Both the position numbers and the translations under genes were made by a program. Positions 17,823 to 25,238 of a stretch of 32,495 nucleotides of DNA are shown here, in pieces. The stretch lies in the NCBI GenBank assembly GCA_021734995.1, contig JAIPHX010000008.1:1-32495 (forward strand), in the 5' to 3' direction. The notes beneath the pieces were generated by a model, which was given only the letters and a program-made list of their open reading frames with translations, made no database searches and had not been told where the DNA came from. Every line of letters starts with the position of its first letter. Positions within the stretch are counted from its first letter, which is position 1. This DNA is from Minisyncoccota bacterium (GTDB taxonomy: Bacteria > Patescibacteriota > Minisyncoccia > Phycocordibacterales > UBA9973).

Positions 17823-18836
17823 TTACTTTTTGTTGAAAGGTGGGTATATATCTTTATCTATTTTTCTTTCGAAACAACTACGCCCTAAATCATGAGCCCA
17901 AGAATCATTAATTATCTTACTTGGATAAGAGACGCTCACATCCATCATGGGTTCAGTAAACATTGGTCTGATTCCCCCATTCTCTTGCCACCCCTCTCTT
18001 GAAGGAAGATTAAAATCAGCACACAATTCAAAAGTATCTTTATTTTTTAAAATGTATTCATAAGATTTACCAGCTTCAAATTCAGGATCTTTTGGTAATG
18101 TATATCCAACCATTGGATTATTTAATTCACTCAAAGACTCTGGCAATTTTTCTTTTTGTTGCCAAAAGTTTATCAGCTGATATTGTATATTGGTCAAATC
18201 TTCAATCTTCTTTGCATCAATACGTAAAAGACGTTGCTCTTTTGGACTACCGATAACTGAAAAGCTACACCATACGGCCAAGATGACTAGTATCATAGCT
18301 GTGATTGCAAATATTTTATTGCTACTTTTTATTTCTATTCCAAAAACTTTGTTATTTAACAAATCAAAAATATAAAATTTACCGACAAGCAAAGCGGTTA
18401 TAAACACCGCTAAAACTTTTAAAGAAAAACGAGTAGTGAGCTCACCAGAAATGAAATATTTAATCAACATTGTGAGAGTAATCATAAACATTCCAGAAGA
18501 AAGGAAGATTATAAGATACACCATCCATTTTTTTATTAGTATATCTATACTACTCATTACTCCACGACTATGCTTTTTCCAAAAATATGTAAGCAACATA
18601 AACACAGGGAAAAATATAAGAAGTATCGCGATAGATGTTTTCAGACTCTCTAATTCATAAGAATAGTATCCGTAATTGTAAGTTGCATTCAAAATATCAG
18701 GATATTTTTTATTTAGTGTTTCAAAAACAATATTTAAAAAGGCAACCACTGATACTATCAAGGTAATAATGGAGCCTAGGTTGATAAAAAAGAAACCGAC
18801 ACTTAACTTTGGTTTTGTTGTGTTTTCGTCTTGCAT
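17823..18836 (-). CDS. DUF5671-type multi-pass membrane protein with pilin-like C-terminal domain
   Basis: About 337 residues: five hydrophobic segments in the first 200 residues, then a soluble domain (RIDAKKIEDLTNIQYQLINF, LPESLSELN, GYTLPKDPEF, YEYILKNKDTFELCADF). The second part resembles the globular fold of type II secretion pseudopilins and may face outside. The membrane part resembles DUF5671 proteins that are common in Parcubacteria; this is from memory. The function is not known. I choose ATG 18836 because TGC TATGAT lies six bases upstream; the longer form starts with TTG at 18854. Confidence 0.65.
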   Translation of the reverse strand: MQDENTTKPKLSVGFFFINLGSIITLIVSVVAFLNIVFETLNKKYPDILNATYNYGYYSYELESLKTSIAILLIFFPVFMLLTYFWKKHSRGVMSSIDILIKKWMVYLIIFLSSGMFMITLTMLIKYFISGELTTRFSLKVLAVFITALLVGKFYIFDLLNNKVFGIEIKSSNKIFAITAMILVILAVWCSFSVIGSPKEQRLLRIDAKKIEDLTNIQYQLINFWQQKEKLPESLSELNNPMVGYTLPKDPEFEAGKSYEYILKNKDTFELCADFNLPSREGWQENGGIRPMFTEPMMDVSVSYPSKIINDSWAHDLGRSCFERKIDKDIYPPFNKK

Positions 18837-18842
18837 ACAAAC

Positions 18843-18851
18843 ATCATAGCA
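18843..18851 (-). promoter_or_regulatory. Extended -10 promoter of the DUF5671-type gene, likely leaderless
   Basis: Minus strand TGC TATGAT GTTTGT ATG. It overlaps the upstream extension of the reading frame and so argues for the shorter start. Confidence 0.5.
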
Positions 18852-18928
18852 CAAAAAAGTCTATCTACCCAAGTCTGACATTTTCATAATAAATCAAAAA
18901 ATTTATACAAATATTAATCACCAAAAGT

Positions 18929-19852
18929 CTATTTGGCTTCCCAAATAGCGACATTAGACAAAGAAATCAAGCGGTCTTTTGATTTTTCTTTTAAGCAAAG
19001 CTCTCCTGCTCTTATCTCTCCATTATATTTTATCATTACATCTTCTAGTGAATATTTTAAAGCAAGAGAAGAAGAATCAGTGGCATAAGAATTCAAAATA
19101 ACAAACAAAGGTTTTTCACTTAAAATTTTCTGCACTTGATTTAAAAGTTTTGGTAACTGCTCTTCTATTTTCCAAATCTCTCCTTTTGGACCTCTGCCAA
19201 ATTTTGGTGGATCCATTATGACACAATCGTATTTATTTCCCCTTCTTTCTTCTCTTTCAATAAATTTCATTACATCTTCGCAAATAACTTTCATTGGTAA
19301 ATCTTCCAAACCAGATAATTTTTGATTTTCCTTAGCCCAATCAATAGTTTGCTTGGAAGCATCTACGTGTGTTACTTCAGCTCCAGCTCTTAAAGCAAAA
19401 ATACTGGCTACTCCTGTGTATCCAAAAAGATTCAAAAATTTTACTGACTCGCCACCATTTTTCTTTCTGTGTTCAACTTCTTTTTTTATTTTAGATTCAA
19501 TAAAATCCCAATGCACTGCTTGTTCGGGAAAAAACCCAAGATGTCTAAAAGGTGTAGGTGAAGCCAGAAATTTTATACCTTTATAAGATAGCTCCCATTT
19601 TTTTGGTACTTTATCATTCAACACCCAACGTGCTTTTCCTATTGAGCCTGCTTTTTCTAAAGAACTTGTTTTACTATTTTTAGAAGTATTAAACACTCCA
19701 TCTATATTTTTCCAATCCATACTTTTTTTCCACACCGCTTCATCATAAGGGCGAGATAAAATATACGAACCAAATTTTTCCAATTTCATACCATCTCCTG
19801 TATCTAGAAGTTCGTAATCTTCCCAATCTTTTGAATATAATGTTTCAATCAT
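18929..19852 (-). CDS. Class I SAM-dependent methyltransferase, RlmI/RlmK-like (probable rRNA methyltransferase)
   Basis: The 307-residue protein has a Rossmann methyltransferase domain: motif I FLNLFGYTGVASIFALRAGA, motif II VTHVDASKQTIDWAKEN, and motif IV VIMDPPKFGRGPKGEIW. The DPPKF string and the N-terminal layout resemble the Methyltrans_SAM family (PF10672) that includes RlmI- and RlmK-type 23S rRNA methyltransferases. The methylated base cannot be read from the sequence. No PUA domain is visible at the N-terminus. Confidence 0.8.
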   Translation of the reverse strand: MIETLYSKDWEDYELLDTGDGMKLEKFGSYILSRPYDEAVWKKSMDWKNIDGVFNTSKNSKTSSLEKAGSIGKARWVLNDKVPKKWELSYKGIKFLASPTPFRHLGFFPEQAVHWDFIESKIKKEVEHRKKNGGESVKFLNLFGYTGVASIFALRAGAEVTHVDASKQTIDWAKENQKLSGLEDLPMKVICEDVMKFIEREERRGNKYDCVIMDPPKFGRGPKGEIWKIEEQLPKLLNQVQKILSEKPLFVILNSYATDSSSLALKYSLEDVMIKYNGEIRAGELCLKEKSKDRLISLSNVAIWEAK

Positions 19853-19875
19853 TTTTTTATTTTTATAAATTTTTC

Positions 19876-19907
19876 CTTAAACCTTAAACTCCATCACGCT
19901 TACATCT
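19876..19907. repeat. Diverged copy of the ychF 3' tail, after the HIT gene
   Basis: Read on the minus strand this encodes EDVSVMEFKV and a stop in a frame different from the HIT gene it follows. It aligns without gaps to the ychF end (20776-20807, DGDVIEFKV and stop) and to 20411-20442. It looks like a residual gene end rather than a functional part of the HIT gene. Confidence 0.5.
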
Positions 19908-19908
19908 T

Positions 19909-20388
19909 CTATTTCAGTCCCCAAGCCTGATTTGAATACTTGTTTTCATTAGAGACAATCTCAATTTGAGTCAGTATTTCTGTTCGATCGTATTCATTTA
20001 AAGGCTCAAACTCTTCATAGAAGCCAGTTCCTCGATCTGGTAGATAAACTGATTCAGGCCATGGTTGTTTTACAGCATCTTTTGATCTGCCGAAAACATG
20101 GACATGCAGAAATGGTTTGGTGTTAGTCTTCGTTGACCAGTTACCCATATCTTGATAATTAATCTTAACGACAGGGACACCTCTTTTGTTCATAGCAGTC
20201 TCGAAGGCCTCTCCGACAATCATCGTTAGCCTCATAAGTTCTATTGCTTGTTCAGGATTTAATTTAGTCCTATCAGAAATAGATAAATCTTTTACTTTGA
20301 TTCGAATATGACCTCCATCCGTCCTACTCACAAAAGGTTTTTCGTGGGATTCGACTATAAAGTTTTTGGTTTCGAAAATTGTTGCCAT
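19909..20388 (-). CDS. HIT-superfamily-like protein
   Basis: About 159 residues. PFLHVHVFGR near residue 100 resembles the histidine triad (HxHxH) active-site strand of HIT nucleotide hydrolases or transferases, with GGHIRIKVK and a GEAFETAMNKRG helix in the expected order upstream. The triad is incomplete (LHVHVFG), so catalysis is uncertain. The start at ATG 20388 is chosen because TATAAT stands exactly six bases upstream; a longer form would use TTG at 20403. A diverged copy of the ychF 3' end follows the stop. Confidence 0.6.
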   Translation of the reverse strand: MATIFETKNFIVESHEKPFVSRTDGGHIRIKVKDLSISDRTKLNPEQAIELMRLTMIVGEAFETAMNKRGVPVVKINYQDMGNWSTKTNTKPFLHVHVFGRSKDAVKQPWPESVYLPDRGTGFYEEFEPLNEYDRTEILTQIEIVSNENKYSNQAWGLK

Positions 20389-20394
20389 TAAATT

Positions 20395-20400
20395 ATTATA
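20395..20400 (-). promoter_or_regulatory. -10 promoter of the HIT-like gene, likely leaderless
   Basis: Minus strand TATAAT AATTTA ATG, with the same six-base spacing. Confidence 0.5.
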
Positions 20401-20410
20401 CAATAATTTT

Positions 20411-20442
20411 CTTATATCTTAAACTCTATTACACTCCCATCT
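20411..20442. repeat. Diverged copy of the ychF 3' tail, after the SET gene
   Basis: On the minus strand it encodes EDGSVIEFKI and a stop. Against the ychF end, 25 of the first 31 bases match, with GTAATAGAGTTTAA identical. It lies just after the SET stop and out of frame with it. Confidence 0.55.
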
Positions 20443-20443
20443 T

Positions 20444-20767
20444 CTAAATATCATCTTTTAAAGCATTTGTTGTGATTTGTTCCCCTTTCTGTATATTTCG
20501 GAAAGCAATATCACAGCCTTTTTTGATATCTTGGGTTGTGTTTGGATTTGATGAATGATTCACATATCTCTCAGGTATTGAGTAAAGATACTTTTCCCCA
20601 TAATGAGTATGTACAGAATATTTTTCTTCTTCAGAAAGATTTTCGAGGTCGTCGTCTGTTAATTTCTTCAAACGATAATGAATCACAATTTCACCTTTCT
20701 TGAAATTTCTATTTGCATACACTCCCTTTCCAAATATTTCACCTTTTCCTATGATAATTTCAGGCAT
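20444..20767 (-). CDS. Small SET-domain protein
   Basis: The 107-residue protein fits a minimal SET lysine methyltransferase fold: GKGVYANRNFKKGEIVIHY at the start (the GxG and strand pair), the cofactor motif RYVNHSSNPNT (RxxNHS), and FRNIQKGEQIT at the end. The usual C-terminal GEELTxDY is altered (GEQITTNALKDDI). A one-base insertion just before the stop would extend the protein through EDGSVIEFKI, so the end may have been lost to a frameshift. Members methylate lysines in proteins such as ribosomal proteins; the target is unknown. It begins only about 10 bases after ychF ends. Confidence 0.75.
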   Translation of the reverse strand: MPEIIIGKGEIFGKGVYANRNFKKGEIVIHYRLKKLTDDDLENLSEEEKYSVHTHYGEKYLYSIPERYVNHSSNPNTTQDIKKGCDIAFRNIQKGEQITTNALKDDI

Positions 20768-20775
20768 AGTTTTTT

Positions 20776-20807
20776 CTTAAACTTTAAACTCTATTACATC
20801 TCCATCA
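20776..20807. repeat. ychF 3' end, reference copy of the repeated tail
   Basis: The last codons of ychF (DGDVIEFKV, stop) and a few following bases. Two diverged copies occur at 20411-20442 and 19876-19907, each at the end of the next gene downstream. Confidence 0.55.
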
Positions 20808-21766
20808 GATACAAAATGATCTTTCCCTACAGTAGCTACTAAGCCTTTGGCTTTAGCATTGGCATAAGATCCAGCATCTAAAAGCTTCTGCCAATTTATC
20901 ACATCAGCTCTGATAAACTTTTCTTTAAAATCAGTATGGATTGCCATTCCTGCTTCAGGGGCAGTAGAACCCACCTTTATAGTCCAAGCACGAGTCTCAT
21001 CTTCACCTGTAGTAAAATATGTCTCCAGACCAAGTAATTTATAACTCGCCTTAATAAGATCATCAAAACCTTTTTCAAAAACAGAATCTATCTTCACTGC
21101 CATTCCAGGACATTCAAAATCAATATTTTCATTTGCCTCTGAAGTATTCAAGACATAAAGCATTGGTTTTAAGGTAAGTAAATTTAATGATTTAATTTTA
21201 AATTTTTCTTCTTCGCTCAAGTCTAGAGTGCTTGCCATTTTGCCCTCTTCCAATACTTTTTGAATTTTATTTAAAATACTTTCTTCAAGGATCGATTCTT
21301 TATCTCCCCTCTTTACATCTTTTAAAAGATTGCCAAGTCTTTTTGAAACTATTTCAAAATCAGACAAAATCAATTCTAAATTTATAACCCCAATATCATT
21401 TAGTGGATCTATTTTATTTGCCACATGAATAACTGATGGGTCTTGAAATACTCTCACTACATGCGCAATAGCATCTACTTCTTTAATATTTGACAAAAAT
21501 TTATTACCCAAACCTTCTCCCTTAGATGCTCCTGCTACAAGACCAGCAATGTCCACAAATTCTATAACTGCAGGTATGGTCTTGGCAGACTTTGAAAACT
21601 CTGAAAGTTTCCATATTCTTTCATCAGGTACAGGCACAATCCCCACAGAAGGATCTATGGTACAAAAAGGATAATTTTCAGCCGGCACACTTTTTTTGGT
21701 AAGTGCATTAAAAAGCGTAGATTTACCTACGTTTGGCAGACCGACGATTCCGATACTTAGTGACAT
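20777..21766 (-). CDS. ychF: Ribosome-binding ATPase YchF (OLA1 family)
   Basis: The 329-residue protein has the Obg-family P-loop GLPNVGKSTLFNALT (9-23), the switch region DIAGLVAGASKGEGLGNKFL, and the NTSE form of the G4 motif that goes with ATP rather than GTP preference in YchF. A C-terminal TGS domain ends in DGDVIEFKV. It binds ribosomes and hydrolyses ATP; roles in stress and translation are known from other bacteria. Its first 26 bases and promoter are duplicated beyond the lipid-gene island (30318-30379). Confidence 0.97.
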   Translation of the reverse strand: MSLSIGIVGLPNVGKSTLFNALTKKSVPAENYPFCTIDPSVGIVPVPDERIWKLSEFSKSAKTIPAVIEFVDIAGLVAGASKGEGLGNKFLSNIKEVDAIAHVVRVFQDPSVIHVANKIDPLNDIGVINLELILSDFEIVSKRLGNLLKDVKRGDKESILEESILNKIQKVLEEGKMASTLDLSEEEKFKIKSLNLLTLKPMLYVLNTSEANENIDFECPGMAVKIDSVFEKGFDDLIKASYKLLGLETYFTTGEDETRAWTIKVGSTAPEAGMAIHTDFKEKFIRADVINWQKLLDAGSYANAKAKGLVATVGKDHFVSDGDVIEFKV

Positions 21767-21802
21767 CCTTAGAATATAGCAAAAATCTTTCTATTTTGAA
21801 AG
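21741..21802. repeat. 62-bp perfect direct repeat, left copy (ychF promoter and start)
   Basis: Identical to 30318-30379, 8577 bp away; the flanking bases differ on both sides (21740 A against C, 21803 A against C). It holds the first 26 coding bases of ychF, its -10 box and about 20 bases more. The pair encloses the lipid-gene island. Confidence 0.95.
21773..21781 (-). promoter_or_regulatory. Extended -10 promoter of ychF, likely leaderless
   Basis: Minus strand TGC TATATT CTAAGG ATG: six bases between the -10 hexamer and the start. The same element is duplicated at 30350-30358. Confidence 0.6.
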
Positions 21803-21810
21803 ATTATAAT

Positions 21811-22950
21811 CTATTGTTTCTTTTTTAAATTTAAACGGATTAATCCTATGGCTCCCATTTCAAAACTAACTTTTGTGCCATATAGCCATAATTCCCAAGT
21901 GCGATAGAATTTCTTATTGAACATATTCTCAATTTCTTCACGATTATTTTCAAAGTTTTTAATCCATTCAGTTACTGTATAAATATAATCCTGATGATCA
22001 TCTACAACTTCTTCTATTGCAAAACCTGCCTTGCTTGCATTATCTAAAAGTTCTTCCTTTGAAGGTAAATAACCACCTGGAAATATGTACTTGAGTGTCC
22101 ATCTATCAACTGAGCGTATTTTTTTTCTAATTGTAGATTGTACAACAAAGTAAGATTCTGGTTTAAGTATTTTGTTTATTTTATCAAAAAATTGAGGAAT
22201 ATTTTTTTGCCCAATATGTTCAATTGATTCAATCATAACTATGCCATCATATTTAAACGCTGGGAAACTTTTTGATATATCTTTGTATTCAAAAGACAAC
22301 AAGTCAGTAAGATTATTTTCTTTTGTAATTCTCTGGCAATAATCTAACTGTGCATTACTCAGAGTGTACCCTCTGACCTTCCAATGAAAGTTTTCTGCAG
22401 CAGATTTAGCAAAGCCACCCCAACCTGAACCGAGATCGAGGACATTTGAGCCATTTGGTAAATTTAACCACTTGCAAATAAAATCAATCTTGTTTTTTTG
22501 TGCAACAGATAGAATCTCTGATCCATTTTTATATAACCCAGCAGAGTAAGACATTGTTTCCTTATCTAAAATAAGTTCGAAAAAAGAATTACCTATATCG
22601 TAGTGCTGAGCAATTTGTTCTTGTCTACTATGGGGTATATTTCTACTGGCAAAAAAGACTGCTATGGCAAGATATAATGAAAATTTCCTTTTTTTGAACT
22701 GGTGACGAAGTCTAAGATAAGATTCAATATCTCCTTCAATTTTAATTCTTTCATCTACGTATGCTTCTCCAAACCCTATTGATCCTTGGGTTAGTAGGCG
22801 TTTAGCCGTCATGACATCACTAATAATCATAGAGAATACTACAGATTCTCCTCTGCCATAATAATGTTCTTCACCATTCCAAAACCTTATTGAAAATTTA
22901 GGGCCATTAAATTGATTAAATATTTTATCTATAACTCGAATATAATTCAT
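21811..22950 (-). CDS. Cyclopropane-fatty-acid-synthase-like SAM methyltransferase with altered active site
   Basis: The 379-residue protein covers the whole CFA synthase family: an N-terminal lipid-binding part, AQHYDIGNSFFELILD (about 113-128), the SAM motif VLDLGSGWGGF (171-181), SIEHIG, IFPGGYLPS and DYIYTVTEWIKNF. These enzymes use SAM to add a methylene or methyl group to lipid acyl double bonds at the membrane. Two usual active-site positions differ: YSCxY reads YSAGLY (Ala137), and the bicarbonate-binding LHTIG-like strand reads VQSTI, without His. This suggests a methyltransferase rather than a true cyclopropane synthase. Coclaurine-type N-methyltransferases belong to the same superfamily, so an amine headgroup is also a possible target. 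It is the last gene of the operon, meeting the previous gene without a gap. Confidence 0.85.
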   Translation of the reverse strand: MNYIRVIDKIFNQFNGPKFSIRFWNGEEHYYGRGESVVFSMIISDVMTAKRLLTQGSIGFGEAYVDERIKIEGDIESYLRLRHQFKKRKFSLYLAIAVFFASRNIPHSRQEQIAQHYDIGNSFFELILDKETMSYSAGLYKNGSEILSVAQKNKIDFICKWLNLPNGSNVLDLGSGWGGFAKSAAENFHWKVRGYTLSNAQLDYCQRITKENNLTDLLSFEYKDISKSFPAFKYDGIVMIESIEHIGQKNIPQFFDKINKILKPESYFVVQSTIRKKIRSVDRWTLKYIFPGGYLPSKEELLDNASKAGFAIEEVVDDHQDYIYTVTEWIKNFENNREEIENMFNKKFYRTWELWLYGTKVSFEMGAIGLIRLNLKKKQ

Positions 22951-23568
22951 TTATTTTAAAAATGTTAAAAGAGCAGAGACGATTATTGGGACTGTTAGAT
23001 TGTCGCTTCCATAAGGAGAAAAAAATTCAGTAAGACTTGCAATTATAGCAATCAAAACTGCTATTAATGGGCTAATTTGGAAAATTAATAAAATAATAAA
23101 AGTCGAAACAAAAAAAGCAATTGAACCCTCTATGGTCTTTCTACATTTGAAAATTTCAAACGAATGAGATCCTAGATGTGTGCCGATAATATTTGCTAAA
23201 AGATCAGAGACGCCCAGAATTAAAATTACTATTCTAAAACCAGCTATATCGTTAGGTAAAAAAGATATAGCTGAAATCATTATGCCTAATGGGTAAAAAA
23301 TTTCTCCCCATGATTTACGGTCAACCTTATGAATATGACTAAGCAATGAATGATACTTAGAAAATATCATTATGCCAAGAAGGATGAAAGATAAAATTAA
23401 TACTTGTAGTAATGATAAATATGCAGGAAAGGTACAAGCAATAATAGCAGCACCTAGGTGTATTGTACGACGAGTTGAATTAACGGAAAGAATTTTTTTT
23501 CTCTTTAAAACCTCGAGTGAAAAGAAAGAAAGACAATATATTAATGTATATATTAAGATATTTACCAT
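22951..23568 (-). CDS. SEC59/DGK1/VTE5-family CTP-dependent lipid or prenol kinase
   Basis: The 205-residue protein has about six membrane helices. Conserved spots of the family are visible: RRTIHLGAA (33-41), VDRKSWGEIFYPLG (about 82-95), LGVSDLLANIIGTHLG, KCRKTIEGSIAFF and EFFSPYGSDNLTVPI. Relatives phosphorylate dolichol, diacylglycerol or phytol with CTP in the membrane. The substrate cannot be told. Next to PlsC it may make phosphatidate from diacylglycerol; next to UbiA it may make a prenyl phosphate. It overlaps the PlsC gene by 7 bp. Confidence 0.82.
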   Translation of the reverse strand: MVNILIYTLIYCLSFFSLEVLKRKKILSVNSTRRTIHLGAAIIACTFPAYLSLLQVLILSFILLGIMIFSKYHSLLSHIHKVDRKSWGEIFYPLGIMISAISFLPNDIAGFRIVILILGVSDLLANIIGTHLGSHSFEIFKCRKTIEGSIAFFVSTFIILLIFQISPLIAVLIAIIASLTEFFSPYGSDNLTVPIIVSALLTFLK

Positions 23569-24242
23569 AAAGATTTTTTTATTATTTGCATTATAATTTG
23601 CGACTGCTCGCCGTAATAGTAAATATTACTAGGCTCATAAGTTGAAATATGCTCTGAAGCTTTAATTGGTTTAGAAATTGTAACCCTTGCTTTTCTTTTA
23701 CGTAAAATAAAATCTCTGAAACCGATGTTAAATAAACCATTGATTGAAACTGGAATAATGGGCACTCCTGTTTCTTGTGACAAGAACAATGCTCCACCTT
23801 TTGCCTTACCAAGTATACCATCTTTTGATATTTTTCCTTCTAAGAATACACATGTGCTGTATCCCTTTTTTATGATAGAAATATGATTAATTAAAGATTT
23901 TCGGTAATCACCAGTCCCTCGATAAACTTCATACCCTCCAAAGATTTTAAAGAACAAACCACCATAAATATTATCTTTTAAAATACCCATATCTCTATAA
24001 AAATTTTTCTCTCTCGTAACACAAAACAAAGGTTTATTTTTTAGTTTTTTATTAAAAATGGTAAGAATAATAATAATATCTAACTCAGATGAGTGATTGG
24101 ATACAATAATATATGGCTCATTTAAATTTTCAATATCTTCAAGCCCTCTAACTTTAAGATGAATAAAAAAATTAAAAAGTGGATTAAAAATAAAGCACAA
24201 AATGGATTGCAGTATAGAAGTTGTATTTTTATATATTTTCAT
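23562..24242 (-). CDS. PlsC-like 1-acylglycerol-3-phosphate acyltransferase
   Basis: The 226-residue protein has an N-terminal hydrophobic stretch and the acyltransferase motifs: NHSSELD (49-55, the HX4D catalytic pair His50/Asp55), a GGxxVYRG-like block (103-109) for glycerol-phosphate binding, FLEGKIS (133-139, for FPEGTRS) and VPIIPVSINGL. PlsC enzymes put the second acyl chain on lysophosphatidic acid, and relatives acylate other lysolipids. The changed FPEGTRS block may mean a different acceptor. It overlaps the GNAT gene by 4 bp and the kinase gene by 7 bp. Confidence 0.88.
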   Translation of the reverse strand: MKIYKNTTSILQSILCFIFNPLFNFFIHLKVRGLEDIENLNEPYIIVSNHSSELDIIIILTIFNKKLKNKPLFCVTREKNFYRDMGILKDNIYGGLFFKIFGGYEVYRGTGDYRKSLINHISIIKKGYSTCVFLEGKISKDGILGKAKGGALFLSQETGVPIIPVSINGLFNIGFRDFILRKRKARVTISKPIKASEHISTYEPSNIYYYGEQSQIIMQIIKKSLW

Positions 24243-25234
24243 ATATTAAATTCAAAAAGTGAATAAGTTCTTATCTCAGATACATCATCTTTTGGAAAAA
24301 ATTTAATATTATTATCATCTCGTACAAGAGCATATATTATTTGTTCAATACCTTTTTCTTTTGCGTCACAGTGAGCTAAATGAACAATAGCTCCTCCAAT
24401 CCCATGTTTTTGAAATAAAGGGTGTACCGCAAGAGTTTTTAAAATTAAAACTTTTTCATTTTCATAAAAAATATTACAAAAAGCAATAAGTTTACCGTTA
24501 TTTCTTACTATGTATGTTTTAAACAAATCTTTCATTCTATTATTACTATAAAGCTGTAAAAAATAATCAACTGGGAATGCCTCGTATGCTATGCTTTGTT
24601 GAGAAAAAATTTCCTCAGCAAGTATGTGTATTTCCATAAGTATCTCTCTGGAAACCTCTGACAACACCTCTATCTTTAATCCTGAGTTATTTAATAGCTC
24701 ATGTGATTTTCTTGTAGCTTCTATAATCAGGTCAAAGCTTTTTCTTGCTCCTGAAGAATAAGTGGTTATTTTTCCATTGCCTAAATTAGAAAAAAAATCA
24801 TAGTAAAAAAACTTAGTGGGAAGTTCTCCCTTAAAGAGTGGAGAATTATTTGAATTATTAATAAAACGATAAGGAAACCAAATTGAGCCATTTACTGGTC
24901 CTATTAATTTTTTAATATTTCTCTTCTTTGCTTCTACAAGTATATTTTCCCAAAAAAACCTTAAATCTTCTTCATTCTCGGGTGATTCAAAAAAACCAAA
25001 ATATGCAGTTTCGTTGATATATTCTTTTGATGTAATTATTGAACAATGCCCCAACAATACCTCATTGTCCAATAAAGCTACTGTGGAAATATGTTTTACA
25101 GAAACAGAGTAGTCAACACTGATTTTTATATCTGACATAAAATAATCAATGTTCTTTTCTTCTTTATATAAAAAACCAAAAAGGTCAATATAACGATTAT
25201 CGATATTCTGATTTGTAATGTGTATTTTCTTCAT
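24239..25234 (-). CDS. GNAT-family N-acyltransferase with extended N-terminal half
   Basis: About 331 residues. The C-terminal part has the GNAT acyl-CoA-binding segment (KTLAVHPLFQKHGIGGAIVHLA), with QKHGIGG as the pyrophosphate loop, followed by an unusual ending FFPKDDVSEIRTYSLFEF. The N-terminal half contains IGPVNGSIWFPYRF, probably a second GNAT-like half. The donor (acetyl or longer acyl) and acceptor are unknown; in this operon, N-acylation of an amino headgroup is possible. I prefer ATG 25234, four bases after the preceding gene, with AAGAAAG upstream; the longer frame begins with GTG at 25294 and would overlap that gene by 56 bp. Confidence 0.75.
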   Translation of the reverse strand: MKKIHITNQNIDNRYIDLFGFLYKEEKNIDYFMSDIKISVDYSVSVKHISTVALLDNEVLLGHCSIITSKEYINETAYFGFFESPENEEDLRFFWENILVEAKKRNIKKLIGPVNGSIWFPYRFINNSNNSPLFKGELPTKFFYYDFFSNLGNGKITTYSSGARKSFDLIIEATRKSHELLNNSGLKIEVLSEVSREILMEIHILAEEIFSQQSIAYEAFPVDYFLQLYSNNRMKDLFKTYIVRNNGKLIAFCNIFYENEKVLILKTLAVHPLFQKHGIGGAIVHLAHCDAKEKGIEQIIYALVRDDNNIKFFPKDDVSEIRTYSLFEFNI

Positions 25235-25238
25235 AGTA

